Shown here in pieces: positions 54,776 through 64,000 of a DNA stretch of 64,000 bases (positions are counted from its first letter, which is position 1; the number at the start of each line of letters is the position of its first letter). Source of the DNA: Flintibacter sp. KGMB00164 (GTDB lineage: Bacteria; Bacillota; Clostridia; Oscillospirales; Oscillospiraceae); NCBI RefSeq assembly GCF_008727735.1, contig NZ_CP044227.1, positions 1,798,001 to 1,862,000 of the forward strand. Reading direction: 5' to 3'. Made by a program: the position numbers and the translations under genes. Under the pieces are notes generated by a model. It was not told where the DNA came from, made no database searches, and saw only the letters and a program-made list of their open reading frames with translations.

Positions 54776-56428
54776 TTAGCTGTTGAGCAGCTCCAGAGTA
54801 CAGGTCTTGGCGATGCTCTTGCGGATGGCGGCGCGCAGAGGCAGCACCGCCGTGGGGGTGACGCTCAATTCATCGATGCCCATGGCCAGGAAGGTGGGCA
54901 GCAGGCTCAGATCAGCGCCCAGCTCTCCGCAGATTCCGATCCAGATACCGGCCTGATGGGCGGCATCCGCGGTCATCTTCAAGGCCCGGAGCAGGGCGGG
55001 ATGGTGGGGGTCAAAGAACTTGCCCAGGTCATTGCACTGCCGGTCACAGGCCAGGGTGTACTGGGTCAGATCGTTGGTACCCACGGAGAAAAAGTCTACC
55101 AGCTGGGCCAGCTCATCGGCGATAAATACCGCGGCGGGGGTCTCGATCATAATGCCGATCTCGGTGTCCGGGTTAAAGGGGATTCCCTCGGCAGTAAGCT
55201 CGTCCATCACCCGCTGGCAGGCCCGGCGGCACTCCTTTACCTCCCACACGCTGGCAATCATGGGGAACATGATGGCGATCTTTCCGTAAGCGCTGGCCCG
55301 GTAGAGGGCGCGCAGCTGGGTACGGAACACCTCAGGGCGGTTGAGGCAAATGCGGATGGCCCGCAGACCCATGGCGGGGTTCTCCTCCTTGTGGAGATGG
55401 AAGTAGTCCACCTGCTTGTCCGCACCGATGTCCAGGGTACGGATGATCACCCGCTTGCCGTTCATGGCGGCGGCTACCTCTTTATAGGCCCGGAACTGCT
55501 CCTCCTCAGTGGGATAGTCCTCGCTGGCCAGATAGAGAAATTCCGAGCGGAACAGGCCGATACCCTGGCCGTCGTTGGCCAGGACGGAGGCCACGTCCTC
55601 GGGAGAGCCGATGTTGCAGTACACGTTTACCTGCTTGCCGTCCAGAGTCACATCCTTCTGGCCCACCATACTGCGCATCAGCTCCCGGGTCTCCTCCTGC
55701 TTGGCGTGGCGGGCTTTCAGAGAGAGCAGCGTCTCCTCATCGGGCTCCAGAATCAACTGGCCGGTCTCCCCTACAATATAGGCCTGCTTGCCATGAAAGT
55801 CCTCGTTGAAGTCCTCTCCCAGACCGCACACGGCGGGGATGCCCATGGTGCGGGCCAGGATGGCGGTGTGGCTGTTGCCCGAGCCCTTTTGGGTGGCAAT
55901 GGCCAGGATCTTTTTCTTATCCAGCTGGATGGTCTCGGAGGGTGCCAGATCGTCGGCACACAGGATGACGGGCACATCGGAGTCGATGCCTCCCTCCACC
56001 ACCCCCATGAGGTTATTCAAAATGCGGCCGGTCACGTCCTTGATGTCGGCGGCACGAGCCTGCATGTATGGGTCATCCATAGATGCCAGCATGGCGGCAA
56101 ACTCCTGCCCTGCCTGGTCCACGGCGTACTCGGCGTTGAATCCCTGGGCCAGCAGCTCATCCATGGCCCCGGTGTAGTCCTCGTCCTCCAAAAACATGGC
56201 GTGGGTCTCAAAGAGCACGGCCGCCTCGTCACCGGCCTCTTCTCTGGCCTTCTCCGCCATATCGCTCAGCTGCTGGGCCGTGCGCTCTTTGGCCCGCTCC
56301 AGTCGGGCGCGCTCCTCCTGCTCATCCGCCCCGGTACGCATCTCCACCTGGGCGGCGGCGCGGTGATAGAAATAGATGGTCCCCTGCTCAATGCCCTTGG
56401 AGACCCCTTGCCCCTGAATGATCTTCAT
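54776..56428 (-). CDS. ptsI: PTS enzyme I
   Basis: 550 residues from ATG 56428 (a GGAAAGGGA site precedes). It has the N-terminal part KIIQGQGVSKGIEQGTIYFY, the active histidine in KGSGNSHTAILARTMGIPAV near residue 190, and the PEP-binding barrel with FFSVGTNDLTQYTLACDRQC and GICGELGADLSLLPTFLAMG. It transfers phosphate from PEP to HPr. It is the last gene of the ptsG - antiterminator - ptsH - ptsI operon, after a strong hairpin that could reduce its level compared with HPr. Confidence 0.97.
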   Translation of the reverse strand: MKIIQGQGVSKGIEQGTIYFYHRAAAQVEMRTGADEQEERARLERAKERTAQQLSDMAEKAREEAGDEAAVLFETHAMFLEDEDYTGAMDELLAQGFNAEYAVDQAGQEFAAMLASMDDPYMQARAADIKDVTGRILNNLMGVVEGGIDSDVPVILCADDLAPSETIQLDKKKILAIATQKGSGNSHTAILARTMGIPAVCGLGEDFNEDFHGKQAYIVGETGQLILEPDEETLLSLKARHAKQEETRELMRSMVGQKDVTLDGKQVNVYCNIGSPEDVASVLANDGQGIGLFRSEFLYLASEDYPTEEEQFRAYKEVAAAMNGKRVIIRTLDIGADKQVDYFHLHKEENPAMGLRAIRICLNRPEVFRTQLRALYRASAYGKIAIMFPMIASVWEVKECRRACQRVMDELTAEGIPFNPDTEIGIMIETPAAVFIADELAQLVDFFSVGTNDLTQYTLACDRQCNDLGKFFDPHHPALLRALKMTADAAHQAGIWIGICGELGADLSLLPTFLAMGIDELSVTPTAVLPLRAAIRKSIAKTCTLELLNS

Positions 56429-56455
56429 GTCTCGATCCCTTTCCATATCTTCTCA

Positions 56456-56492
56456 GAGGCGCCCGCTGTCTTTCTCCGGCAGCGGGCGCCTC
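56456..56492 (-). other. Strong hairpin between ptsH and ptsI
   Basis: Perfect 13-base stem GAGGCGCCCGCTG / CAGCGGGCGCCTC with an 11-base loop in the 78-base gap. The minus-strand side has no T-run (TGAGAAG), so it could be an attenuator, an RNA-processing site or a barrier that lowers ptsI relative to ptsH. Confidence 0.7.
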
Positions 56493-56506
56493 TTTTCGTA
56501 TATTCC

Positions 56507-56767
56507 TTACAGATTCTCCTTGAAGAACTGCTCCATGGCGGCGATGGCGGCCTCCTCAGAGGGGCCCTCGGCGGTGACGGTGATCTCGTCGCCGGTCTTG
56601 ACGCCCAGGCCCATCAGCTTCATCAGCTGGGTGGCCTTTACGCTCTTGTCGCCCTTGACCACCTGGATAGCGGTGTCAGCAAAGGGCTTTGCGGCCTTGA
56701 CCAGCGCTCCGGCGGGACGGGCGTGGATGCCCAGGGGATCCTGAATTACATAGGTAAACTGCTTCAT
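56507..56767 (-). CDS. ptsH: HPr phosphocarrier without Ser46
   Basis: 86 residues: the active histidine at 15 is in LGIHARPAGALV, and the usual regulatory site reads KATQLMKLMGLG, where the standard is K-S-(I/L)-(M/F). Aligned that way, serine 46 is replaced by glutamine (Thr stands next to it). It is therefore probably not a substrate of HPr kinase. It carries phosphate between EI (ptsI, downstream) and the PTS permease (ptsG, upstream). The second HPr at 45868 retains Ser46. Confidence 0.93.
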   Translation of the reverse strand: MKQFTYVIQDPLGIHARPAGALVKAAKPFADTAIQVVKGDKSVKATQLMKLMGLGVKTGDEITVTAEGPSEEAAIAAMEQFFKENL

Positions 56768-56843
56768 GAGTAAAACTTCCTTTCTATCATATACAATGGA
56801 TTTTGAAACCGCTCAGACCGGCGCGGGCCAGTCCCTGCGGTGA

Positions 56844-57683
56844 TCAGCACACGCTGGGTTCGGTGGAAAATACCCGCTGCACATGCATGGCCAGGTATCC
56901 CACCTCTGCCTCGTCCACCTGCCGTCCCAGGCTGCGCTCCAGCTGGCGGCAGATCTCCTGGGCAATATCGAAGGCTTTGGGGCAAGATTGGCGCATGATG
57001 GTATTGACATCCATGCTCAACTTCTCCCCTTTGATAAGGCGGGCGGCCATATATTTGATGTGGCTCATCAGGCGGTTATAGGACAGGGAGGACACATCGA
57101 TGACCACGCCTGTCTCCTGCTGCACCAGGTCTACGCACTCCCGGATGATAGCGGCGGTCTGCATGGCCTGGGAGACCTGCATGGACTCCAGCGAGGAGTG
57201 AACGTGCAGGGCGATATAGCCCAGCTCGTCGTCGCTGAAGACCACACCGGTCTGTTGGCGAATGAGTTCACCGCCCCGGGCAGCTACTTCGTACTCCTGG
57301 GGGAACAGAGCCTTGATGTCGGGGGTGAGAGGGTTGCTGAGGGGGGCATTTTTTGAGATGCGCTGGGCGGCAAAGGCGATGTGGTCGGCCATGGGCACCA
57401 GGATGCTGGTGTCCACCTGACCAAAGGTCTTCCGGGCGTCCAGAATAATGCTGTTGGCGATGCTCAGGTAGATGGGATCGATGCGCTTGACCAGCTCCCG
57501 GGGGTTACCCCGGTCGCATTTCTGGGAGAGCTGGTACACCGTCACCTCTCCGGAGAAGTTCACCCGCTCTCCGGGCTTTCTTCCGAAGCCGGCGCCCTTC
57601 CCTACCACCAGGTTTTCCTGGCGGTCGTCCAGGTTCTGGGCCAGCACCGCGTTATGGTTGAGCACTTTTGTAATTCGATACAT
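56844..57683 (-). CDS. LicT/GlcT-type transcription antiterminator
   Basis: 279 residues. The RNA-binding CAT domain is at the start (YRITKVLNHNAVLAQNLDDR, QENLVVGKGAGFGRKPGERV), and two PTS regulation domains follow: PRD1 with DHIAFAAQRISKNAPLSNPL and ELGYIALHVHSSLE, PRD2 with HIKYMAARLIKGEKLS and GYLAMHVQRVFS. PRD histidines are phosphorylated by PTS proteins. It should bind a hairpin in the leader of the ptsG transcript, upstream (59875-59935), and prevent termination when sugar is present. Confidence 0.92.
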   Translation of the reverse strand: MYRITKVLNHNAVLAQNLDDRQENLVVGKGAGFGRKPGERVNFSGEVTVYQLSQKCDRGNPRELVKRIDPIYLSIANSIILDARKTFGQVDTSILVPMADHIAFAAQRISKNAPLSNPLTPDIKALFPQEYEVAARGGELIRQQTGVVFSDDELGYIALHVHSSLESMQVSQAMQTAAIIRECVDLVQQETGVVIDVSSLSYNRLMSHIKYMAARLIKGEKLSMDVNTIMRQSCPKAFDIAQEICRQLERSLGRQVDEAEVGYLAMHVQRVFSTEPSVC

Positions 57684-57707
57684 GCTTCTCTCATCCCCCC
57701 GTCCAGG

Positions 57708-59831
57708 TCAAGATTCGTAGATATCCAGGGCCAGCAGGTCCTCTCCCGGCTTGACGTGGCCGGCCTTAATGAGGCGCAGCTGCTGGTTGTCCTCCATAGT
57801 GGTAAACAGCACCGGCGAGGAGGTGGAAGAGGCGTTCTCCCGGATATAGTCCAGATCGAACTCCAGGAGCTTATCGCCCTTCTTCACCTGGTCACCCTCC
57901 TTCACCAGGGCCTTGAAGCCCTGGCCCTTCAGGGCCACGGTATTGATGCCCACGTGGATGAGCATCTCCACCCCGTCCTCGATCTCCAGGCCGATGGCGT
58001 GGTTGGTGTCAAAAACAAAGCTGATGGTAGCATCACAGGGAGCGGTGACCACACCCTCACAAGGCACCACAGTGGCACCGTCGCCCATCATCTTCTCCGC
58101 AAAAGCCTCATCGGGGGATGCGGTGATGGGGGCGGACTCCCCGTGGAAGGGGCTGCCGATGACGATGGTGCGCAGCAGCGCGCCGTGCTCCGGCTTGGCC
58201 TCCTCCTGGCTCTCGGGCTCGGCCTGGATGGCGGCTTGCTCCGCTCCGGCAGCGCCGGAACGCAGGTAGTCCTCCAGGTTGGCCTTGATGATATTGACCT
58301 GAGGCCCATAGACCACCTGGACGCCCTGACCCTTCTGGATCACACCGGCCGCACCGGTAGATTTGAGCACCTGCTGGTCCACCTTGGATGCGTCATGGAC
58401 AGTGCAGCGCAGGCGGGTGGCGCAGCAGTCCACATCGGAGATGTTGGCCGCACCGCCCAAGCCCTGGGCGATGGCGGCGGACACCTGGTCCTCCCCGCCC
58501 TGCTCCTTGCGGGCGTTGTAGTCGGCCTTGGTGTACAGCTTGGTCTCCTGGTCGCCCTCCTCCCGGCCGGGAGTCTTGAAGTTAAACTTCTTAATGAGGA
58601 AGGAGAACACGAAGTAGTAGACCAGGAAGAACACAATGCCCAGGGGGATAATCAGCAGCCAGCTGGTTTTTTCATTGCCCTGGAGGATGCCGAACAGGGC
58701 CAGGTCAATGAATCCGCCGGAGAAGGTCAGGCCCACGGTGATGTTGAGGATGTGGCAGAGCATATAGGCAAGGCCCGCAAACACGGAGCTGATGATAAAC
58801 AGCACCGGGGCCACAAACAGGAAGGAGAACTCAAGAGGCTCGGTGATGCCGGTCAGGATAGAGGTAAGAGCGGCAGACAGAAGCAGGCCGCCCACCTGCT
58901 TTTTCCGCTCCGGCTTGGCACAGCGGTACATGGCCAGAGCCGCTCCGGGGAAACCGAAGATATACAGCACAAACTCACCGGTGAAACACCAGGTGCCGGC
59001 CGTGGAGAAGTGGGTCACGGTGGGATCAGCCAGCTGGGCAAAGAAGATGTTCTGGGCTCCGGCCACCATGGTGCCCGCCACCTCCATAGTGCCGCCCACA
59101 GCGGTCTGCCAGAAGGGCAGATAGAACACGTGGTGCAGGCCGAAGGGAATGAGCAGGCGCTTGATCATGCCGAACAGGAAGGTGCCGAAGTAGCCCGAGC
59201 TGTACACCACCATACCCAGGGCGTTGATGCCCTCCTGAATGGGCTGCCAGACAAAGAACATCAGAATGCCTACCAGGGCAAAGACCAGGGTGCTGATGAT
59301 GGGCACAAACCGGGTACCGCCGAAGAAGGAGAGCACCTGGGGCAGTTGGATCTTATAAAAGCGGTTGTGCAGGGCAGCAACTCCCAGACCTACGATGATG
59401 CCACCGAAGGCGCCCATCTGCAGGGATGTGATGCCCAGCACGGTGGCGGTGGAACCCTCCAGCAGGTTTTCCACCCCGCCGGTCAGGCTGATCATGGCGG
59501 AGATGCTGGAGTGCATCACCAAGAAGGAGACGGCAGCGGCCAGGGCGGCCACTTCCTTCTCCTGGCGGGCCATACCGATGGCCACGCCGATAGCGAAGAT
59601 CAGGGGCAGGTTATCAAAGATCACGCCACCGCACTTGCTCAAAACGGAGAAAATAAAGTACGGCACCGTGCCGGGCCCCATCAGGCCCAGCAGGTTATAG
59701 GTGGCCAGGGTGGTCTCGTTGGTAAACGAGCTTCCCAGGCCCAGCAGCAGTCCTGCCACCGGCAGGATGGCGATGGGGAGCATAAAGGATCTGCCCACCC
59801 GCTGCAGCACACCAAAAAACTTTTCCTTCAT
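57708..59831 (-). CDS. ptsG: PTS glucose-type permease EIICBA
   Basis: 707 residues. The membrane IIC domain (1 to about 400) starts RVGRSFMLPIAILPVAGLLL. The IIB domain has the phosphocysteine block ISDVDCCATRLRCTVHDASK around residue 455. The C-terminal IIA domain carries MLIHVGINTVALKGQGFKAL with the active histidine, following FVFDTNHAIGLEIEDGVEML. It takes up and phosphorylates glucose or a related sugar, e.g. GlcNAc. It opens an operon with its own promoter and a leader terminator. IIA linker contains an Ala/Glu-rich part (GAAGAEQAAIQAEPESQEEA). Confidence 0.95.
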   Translation of the reverse strand: MKEKFFGVLQRVGRSFMLPIAILPVAGLLLGLGSSFTNETTLATYNLLGLMGPGTVPYFIFSVLSKCGGVIFDNLPLIFAIGVAIGMARQEKEVAALAAAVSFLVMHSSISAMISLTGGVENLLEGSTATVLGITSLQMGAFGGIIVGLGVAALHNRFYKIQLPQVLSFFGGTRFVPIISTLVFALVGILMFFVWQPIQEGINALGMVVYSSGYFGTFLFGMIKRLLIPFGLHHVFYLPFWQTAVGGTMEVAGTMVAGAQNIFFAQLADPTVTHFSTAGTWCFTGEFVLYIFGFPGAALAMYRCAKPERKKQVGGLLLSAALTSILTGITEPLEFSFLFVAPVLFIISSVFAGLAYMLCHILNITVGLTFSGGFIDLALFGILQGNEKTSWLLIIPLGIVFFLVYYFVFSFLIKKFNFKTPGREEGDQETKLYTKADYNARKEQGGEDQVSAAIAQGLGGAANISDVDCCATRLRCTVHDASKVDQQVLKSTGAAGVIQKGQGVQVVYGPQVNIIKANLEDYLRSGAAGAEQAAIQAEPESQEEAKPEHGALLRTIVIGSPFHGESAPITASPDEAFAEKMMGDGATVVPCEGVVTAPCDATISFVFDTNHAIGLEIEDGVEMLIHVGINTVALKGQGFKALVKEGDQVKKGDKLLEFDLDYIRENASSTSSPVLFTTMEDNQQLRLIKAGHVKPGEDLLALDIYES

Positions 59832-59874
59832 CGTGCAACCTCCTTATTCAAGCTCGCCGGCCAGTTGCTCAGAT

Positions 59875-59935
59875 GAAAAAAGCACTAACCGACAACTATT
59901 ACATTTTGTCTATGTAATAGCTAAGGTTAGTGCCT
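59875..59935 (-). promoter_or_regulatory. Leader terminator / antiterminator of ptsG
   Basis: Minus strand: outer arms GGCACTAACC and GGTTAGTGC, inner arms CTATTACAT and ATGTAATAG, then T6. It forms a nested terminator hairpin ~40 bases after the promoter and ~50 before the ptsG start. The 5' part could form the alternative RAT hairpin bound by the LicT-type protein. Confidence 0.8.
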
Positions 59936-59977
59936 GACAGTACAGTAACACACCTATTTAACATGGATTCTGGCGGG

Positions 59978-60006
59978 AGTATAGCACACCCCTTCCTGCC
60001 TGTCAA
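59978..60006 (-). promoter_or_regulatory. Promoter of the ptsG operon
   Basis: Minus strand: -35 TTGACA (60006-60001), 17-base spacer, -10 TATACT (59983-59978). Near consensus. Confidence 0.85.
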
Positions 60007-60124
60007 TCTACCCCTAAACATTTTCGCCCAAATAAACAATTATATACATTGTTTTTTGTGCGCAGTGCCGGTTTCTTTTGGCACTCACTGTTCCGGCGTC
60101 CCCATATCTTTCCCGGAAAAAGAT

Positions 60125-60153
60125 TTGCTCCTCACCAAAAACAATGGTAAAAT
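60125..60153 (+). promoter_or_regulatory. Promoter of the TetR-type gene
   Basis: -35 TTGCTC (60125-60130), 17-base spacer, -10 TAAAAT (60148-60153), 37 bases before the start codon. Confidence 0.65.
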
Positions 60154-60189
60154 ATAGGTCTCCAAGACAAGCAAAGGAGGTAGCGACCG

Positions 60190-60774
60190 GTGTCGAACGC
60201 TGCATTTACCAAACTGATGATCGCCCAGGGGCTCAAGCGGCTGCTGAAAACCACATCCTTTGTCAACGTCTCCGTGGGGGACATCGCCCGGGAGTGCAAA
60301 ATTAGCCGCAACACCTTCTACTATCACTTCAAGGATAAGTATGATCTCATCTCCTGGATCTTTTATACCGAGATCACCTCCATCCTCAGCGATGACATCT
60401 CCCTGGGCCACTGGCGGGACAGCCTGCTTTCGCTGTGTAAGTACATGCAGGAAAACCGGGATTTCTATCTCAACGTCCTTGAGTTTCAGGGGCAGAACAG
60501 CTTTTCCGAGTGTCTGATGGACTTCTACCAGGGCTTGGTGGCCCACCTGCTCTTCCATGCCGACAGCCAGCCCGCCCTGTCCCAGGAGCAGATCCGGATG
60601 GTCTCTCGCTTTTACGCCCACGGCATTACCGGCGTGCTGCTGGACTGGGCGCACAACGGCATGACCGCCGACCCGGAACCCGCCGTCACCATGCTGGAAA
60701 AGCTTCTCTCCAGCGACACGGTCCACCAGATCCTATCCACCCAGCCCAAGTCTCATTCCGCCTCCTCTTTTTAG
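60190..60774 (+). CDS. TetR-family regulator (DhaS-like)
   Basis: 194 residues from GTG 60190, 10 bases after AAAGGAGG. The helix-turn-helix is AQGLKRLLKTTSFVNVSVGD, then IARECKISRNTFYYHFKDKY. The C-terminal ligand domain (WRDSLLSLCKYMQENRDFYL) is of the TetR_C_8/DhaS type, whose known member activates dihydroxyacetone kinase genes. No dha genes are in this window; the next gene, DegV, has a fold related to DhaK. It is divergent from ptsG with ~350 bases between start codons. Confidence 0.88.
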   Translation: MSNAAFTKLMIAQGLKRLLKTTSFVNVSVGDIARECKISRNTFYYHFKDKYDLISWIFYTEITSILSDDISLGHWRDSLLSLCKYMQENRDFYLNVLEFQGQNSFSECLMDFYQGLVAHLLFHADSQPALSQEQIRMVSRFYAHGITGVLLDWAHNGMTADPEPAVTMLEKLLSSDTVHQILSTQPKSHSASSF

Positions 60775-60802
60775 GACAGATTATTAAATCTGTCCTATTT
60801 TT
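60773..60802 (+). terminator. Terminator of the TetR-type gene
   Basis: Perfect 10-base stem AGGACAGATT / AATCTGTCCT with T5, overlapping the stop codon. Confidence 0.9.
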
Positions 60803-60947
60803 GCGCATTTGTCTGATTTTGTATCTACTCAAGTTCGAACAAGAACCATAAAATAATCTTAATATATCTTAAGGCATGTCCAGGTGCACCGTCCACCCGG
60901 CAGCATCGGCGTGCCCTTTATCTTCTGCAAAGTAGGAGAAATTTGGA

Positions 60948-61811
60948 ATGAAGATCGCCATTATGACAGACAGCAACAGCGGCATCACCGCCCAGGAGGC
61001 TCAGCAGCTGGGCGTTGCCCTTCTGCCCATGCCCATTCAGATCGACGGTCAGATGTACCTGGAGGGAATCGACCTGTTCCCTTCCGAGTTCTACGCCCGC
61101 CTGGCCCAGGGGGCCGATGTGTCCACCTCCCAGCCCTCCCCTGCTGATACTATGGAGCTGTGGGACAAGCTGTTGGAGGAGTATGACCAGCTGGTCTACA
61201 TCCCCATGACAAGCGGTCTGAGCGGCACCGCCGCCACCGCCGCCAGCCTGGCCTGCGACGATCCCTATGAGGGCCGGGTGTTTGTGGCTGACAACAAGCG
61301 CATCTCCGCCCCCCAGCGCCAGTCGGTGCTGGACGCTCTGGCTCTGCGGGAGCGAGGCAAGTCCGGCGCGGAGATCAAGCAGCGCCTGGAAGAGGCCTCT
61401 CTCCACTCCCAGATCTACATCATGGTGGACACCCTCCACTATCTGAAAAAAGGCGGCCGGATCACGCCCACCGCTGCTCTGCTGGGCAGCGCATTGAACC
61501 TCAAGCCCATCCTTCAGCTCCAGGCCGGCAAGCTGGACGCCTACAAGAAGGTGCGGGGCACCAAGGCCGCCAAGACCGAGTTGGTCCACGCGCTGGAGGC
61601 CAAGCTCCCCTGTCTGGAGGGAGAGGGCAAGCTCATCGTCCAGACCGCCTACTCCGGCTCCGACGAGCTGGGTGCGGAGTGGAACAATTTTGTCCAGCAG
61701 GCTTTCCCCCAGTTCCAGGTCTACTCCACCGTGCTCCCCATGAGCATCGCCTGCCACACCGGTCCGGGCGCGCTGGGCGTGGCCTGTGTCCGGGAGCTGC
61801 CCGTCGACTAA
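60948..61811 (+). CDS. DegV-family fatty-acid-binding protein
   Basis: 287 residues. It begins KIAIMTDSNSGITAQEAQQL (the TDS motif), then VSTSQPSPADTMELWDKLLE, YIPMTSGLSGTAATAASLAC, and VDTLHYLKKGGRITPTAALL, all DegV signatures that line the fatty-acid pocket. Such FakB-type proteins present fatty acids to FakA kinase. Substrate chain unknown. The RBS is weak (AGTAGGAG about 12 bases away). Ends in a bidirectional terminator facing atpC. Confidence 0.93.
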   Translation: MKIAIMTDSNSGITAQEAQQLGVALLPMPIQIDGQMYLEGIDLFPSEFYARLAQGADVSTSQPSPADTMELWDKLLEEYDQLVYIPMTSGLSGTAATAASLACDDPYEGRVFVADNKRISAPQRQSVLDALALRERGKSGAEIKQRLEEASLHSQIYIMVDTLHYLKKGGRITPTAALLGSALNLKPILQLQAGKLDAYKKVRGTKAAKTELVHALEAKLPCLEGEGKLIVQTAYSGSDELGAEWNNFVQQAFPQFQVYSTVLPMSIACHTGPGALGVACVRELPVD

Positions 61812-61821
61812 CCGAACATAG

Positions 61822-61859
61822 AAAAAAACCGCGGTTTCGTTGGAAACCGCGGTTTTTTC
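61822..61859. terminator. Bidirectional terminator between degV and atpC
   Basis: 12-base stem (AACCGCGGTTTC / GAAACCGCGGTT) flanked by an A-run and a T-run on the plus strand. Terminates both convergent transcripts. Confidence 0.9.
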
Positions 61860-61868
61860 ATGCTGTTT

Positions 61869-62279
61869 TCAGTGCCGCTTGGCTGCTTTCAGTCGAGCCA
61901 GAGCACGGGCCAGGGCGGCCTTGGAATTGTAATAGTCCCGCATGCTCAGCTTCTGGCGCAGGCGCTCCTCCGCCCGCTCCTTGGCAGCCTCGGCACGGGC
62001 CCAGTCGATCTCCTCGGGGCGCTCGGCGGAAAAAACCAGCACCATCACCCGGTCGGGCATGATCTCCGCCAGGCCCTGGCTGACCACCGCCTCGTGCCAC
62101 TCTCCGCCGGCGCGGTAGCGCAGCTCGCCCGGCTCCAGGGCGGTGACCGCTGGCTCATGGCCGGCCAACACCCCAAGGGAGCCGTCAATGGCGGGCACCG
62201 TCAGTTCCTGGGCCTCGCCGATAAAAAATTGCCGGTCCGGGGTCACGATCTCCAGGTGGAACTGCCGCTCCTCGGCCAT
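61869..62279 (-). CDS. atpC: F1 ATP synthase epsilon subunit
   Basis: 136 residues. The beta-sandwich part starts FHLEIVTPDRQFFIGEAQEL, then VPAIDGSLGVLAGHEPAVTA; the C-terminal helical hairpin is ARAEAAKERAEERLRQKLSM. It links the rotor shaft to the c-ring and can inhibit ATPase activity. It is the last gene of the atp operon, one base after atpD. Length is typical. Confidence 0.96.
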   Translation of the reverse strand: MAEERQFHLEIVTPDRQFFIGEAQELTVPAIDGSLGVLAGHEPAVTALEPGELRYRAGGEWHEAVVSQGLAEIMPDRVMVLVFSAERPEEIDWARAEAAKERAEERLRQKLSMRDYYNSKAALARALARLKAAKRH

Positions 62280-62280
62280 G

Positions 62281-63717
<1,437 letters not shown>

Positions 63718-64000
63718 TCAGCGGGCGTTCCTGGCTCCGCCGGCCACCTCGGTGATCTCCTGGGTAATGGCTGCCTGGCGGGCCCGGTGATAGGTCAGGG
63801 ACAGCTTTTTCAGCATGTCCTTGGCGTTGTCGCTGGCCGACTCCATGGCGGTCATCCGGGCGCTCTGCTCCGAGCAGTAGGACTCCACCAGAGCGCCGAA
63901 GATCATGCCCTGGATGTAATTGGGCACGATGTTGTCCAGCACCGCCTCCTCCGAGGGGATATAGCGGATCTCCTGCCGGTATTCCGGCTCGTCCTCCTTG
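63718..64000 (-). CDS. atpG: F1 ATP synthase gamma subunit (C-terminal part; start off the window)
   Basis: The frame is open from the window edge to a TGA at 63718 (93 codons). The sequence ends with LVESYCSEQSARMTAMESAS, DNAKDMLKKLSLTYHRARQA, AITQEITEVAGGARNAR. ARMTAMESASDNA and NRARQAAITQEITEI-like AITQEITEVAGGA are the conserved gamma C-terminal helix that inserts into the F1 core. It is directly before atpD. Confidence 0.97.
   Translation of the reverse strand, partial: KEDEPEYRQEIRYIPSEEAVLDNIVPNYIQGMIFGALVESYCSEQSARMTAMESASDNAKDMLKKLSLTYHRARQAAITQEITEVAGGARNAR

Noticed and set aside
54767-59876. Very long plus-strand frames opposite ptsI and ptsG
   Set aside because: Same antisense artefact; the real genes have active-site residues in place.

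Overview
The window looks like chromosome of a GC-rich gut Firmicute of the Oscillospiraceae (Flavonifractor / Lawsonibacter / Intestinimonas-like). This rests on an electron-bifurcating NfnAB pair, AT-poor coding with strong GGAGG ribosome sites, DUF4364, EFR1-type ferredoxin and Clostridia-type gene order. The genus is inference; no 16S or other marker is present.

Positions 1 to about 25,000 are one prophage whose left end lies outside the window. Reading leftward on the minus strand it carries the early and late operons. Two XRE regulators come first, then small accessory genes, an AbrB-type regulator, a DnaD-like initiator, a DnaB helicase, an orphan ParA, a DUF3102 coiled-coil protein, a PcfJ-like protein, SSB, a ribbon-helix-helix-like protein and an HUH-type replication protein. 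After these come an HNH nuclease, small and large terminase, portal, ClpP-like protease, HK97 capsid, connector, head closure, gp10-like, tail terminator and a tail sheath cut by the window edge. The sheath makes this a contractile-tailed (myovirus-type) phage. The lysogeny region (19.1-24.95 kb, partly plus strand and AT-rich) has overlapping promoters, two operator families, a TTG-start repressor, a defence pair (DUF4041+GIY-YIG nuclease of the SNIPE type, then AbiH) and a large serine integrase. The integrase abuts a host gene that appears cut after about 30 codons, marking the attachment junction.

From 25 kb on, the sequence is host chromosome. 25.3-33.1 kb: DUF4364 protein, MocR and LysR regulators, a thioesterase, two DMT exporters and nfnAB. 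33.3-38 kb: a wall-anchored-type 5'-nucleotidase, asparaginase, a flavodoxin-ferredoxin and glucose-1-phosphate thymidylyltransferase. 38.2-41.5 kb: an ECF sigma/anti-sigma pair whose sigma gene seems to start at ATC, and a biotin-dependent carboxyltransferase. 41.8-48.7 kb: a 43-residue protein with its own strong promoter and terminator, a coiled-coil protein, coaD, rsmD, uvrC, an HPr-like protein and mutS2. 48.8-53.2 kb: one BlaI repressor followed by three tandem M56 (BlaR1-like) membrane peptidases. 53.3-60 kb: a MATE exporter and a PTS operon ptsG - antiterminator - ptsH - ptsI with a leader terminator. 60.1-64 kb: a TetR regulator, a DegV protein and the 3' part of the F1 ATPase operon (atpG, atpD, atpC).

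The most unusual items are the pseudoknot-shaped pairing potential before the small terminase gene, the defence pair in the lysogeny module, the ATC-start sigma factor, the triplicated BlaR-like receptors, several perfectly repeated short palindromes inside the prophage, and a division of His15/Ser46 between two HPr proteins. No tRNA, rRNA or CRISPR array was seen.
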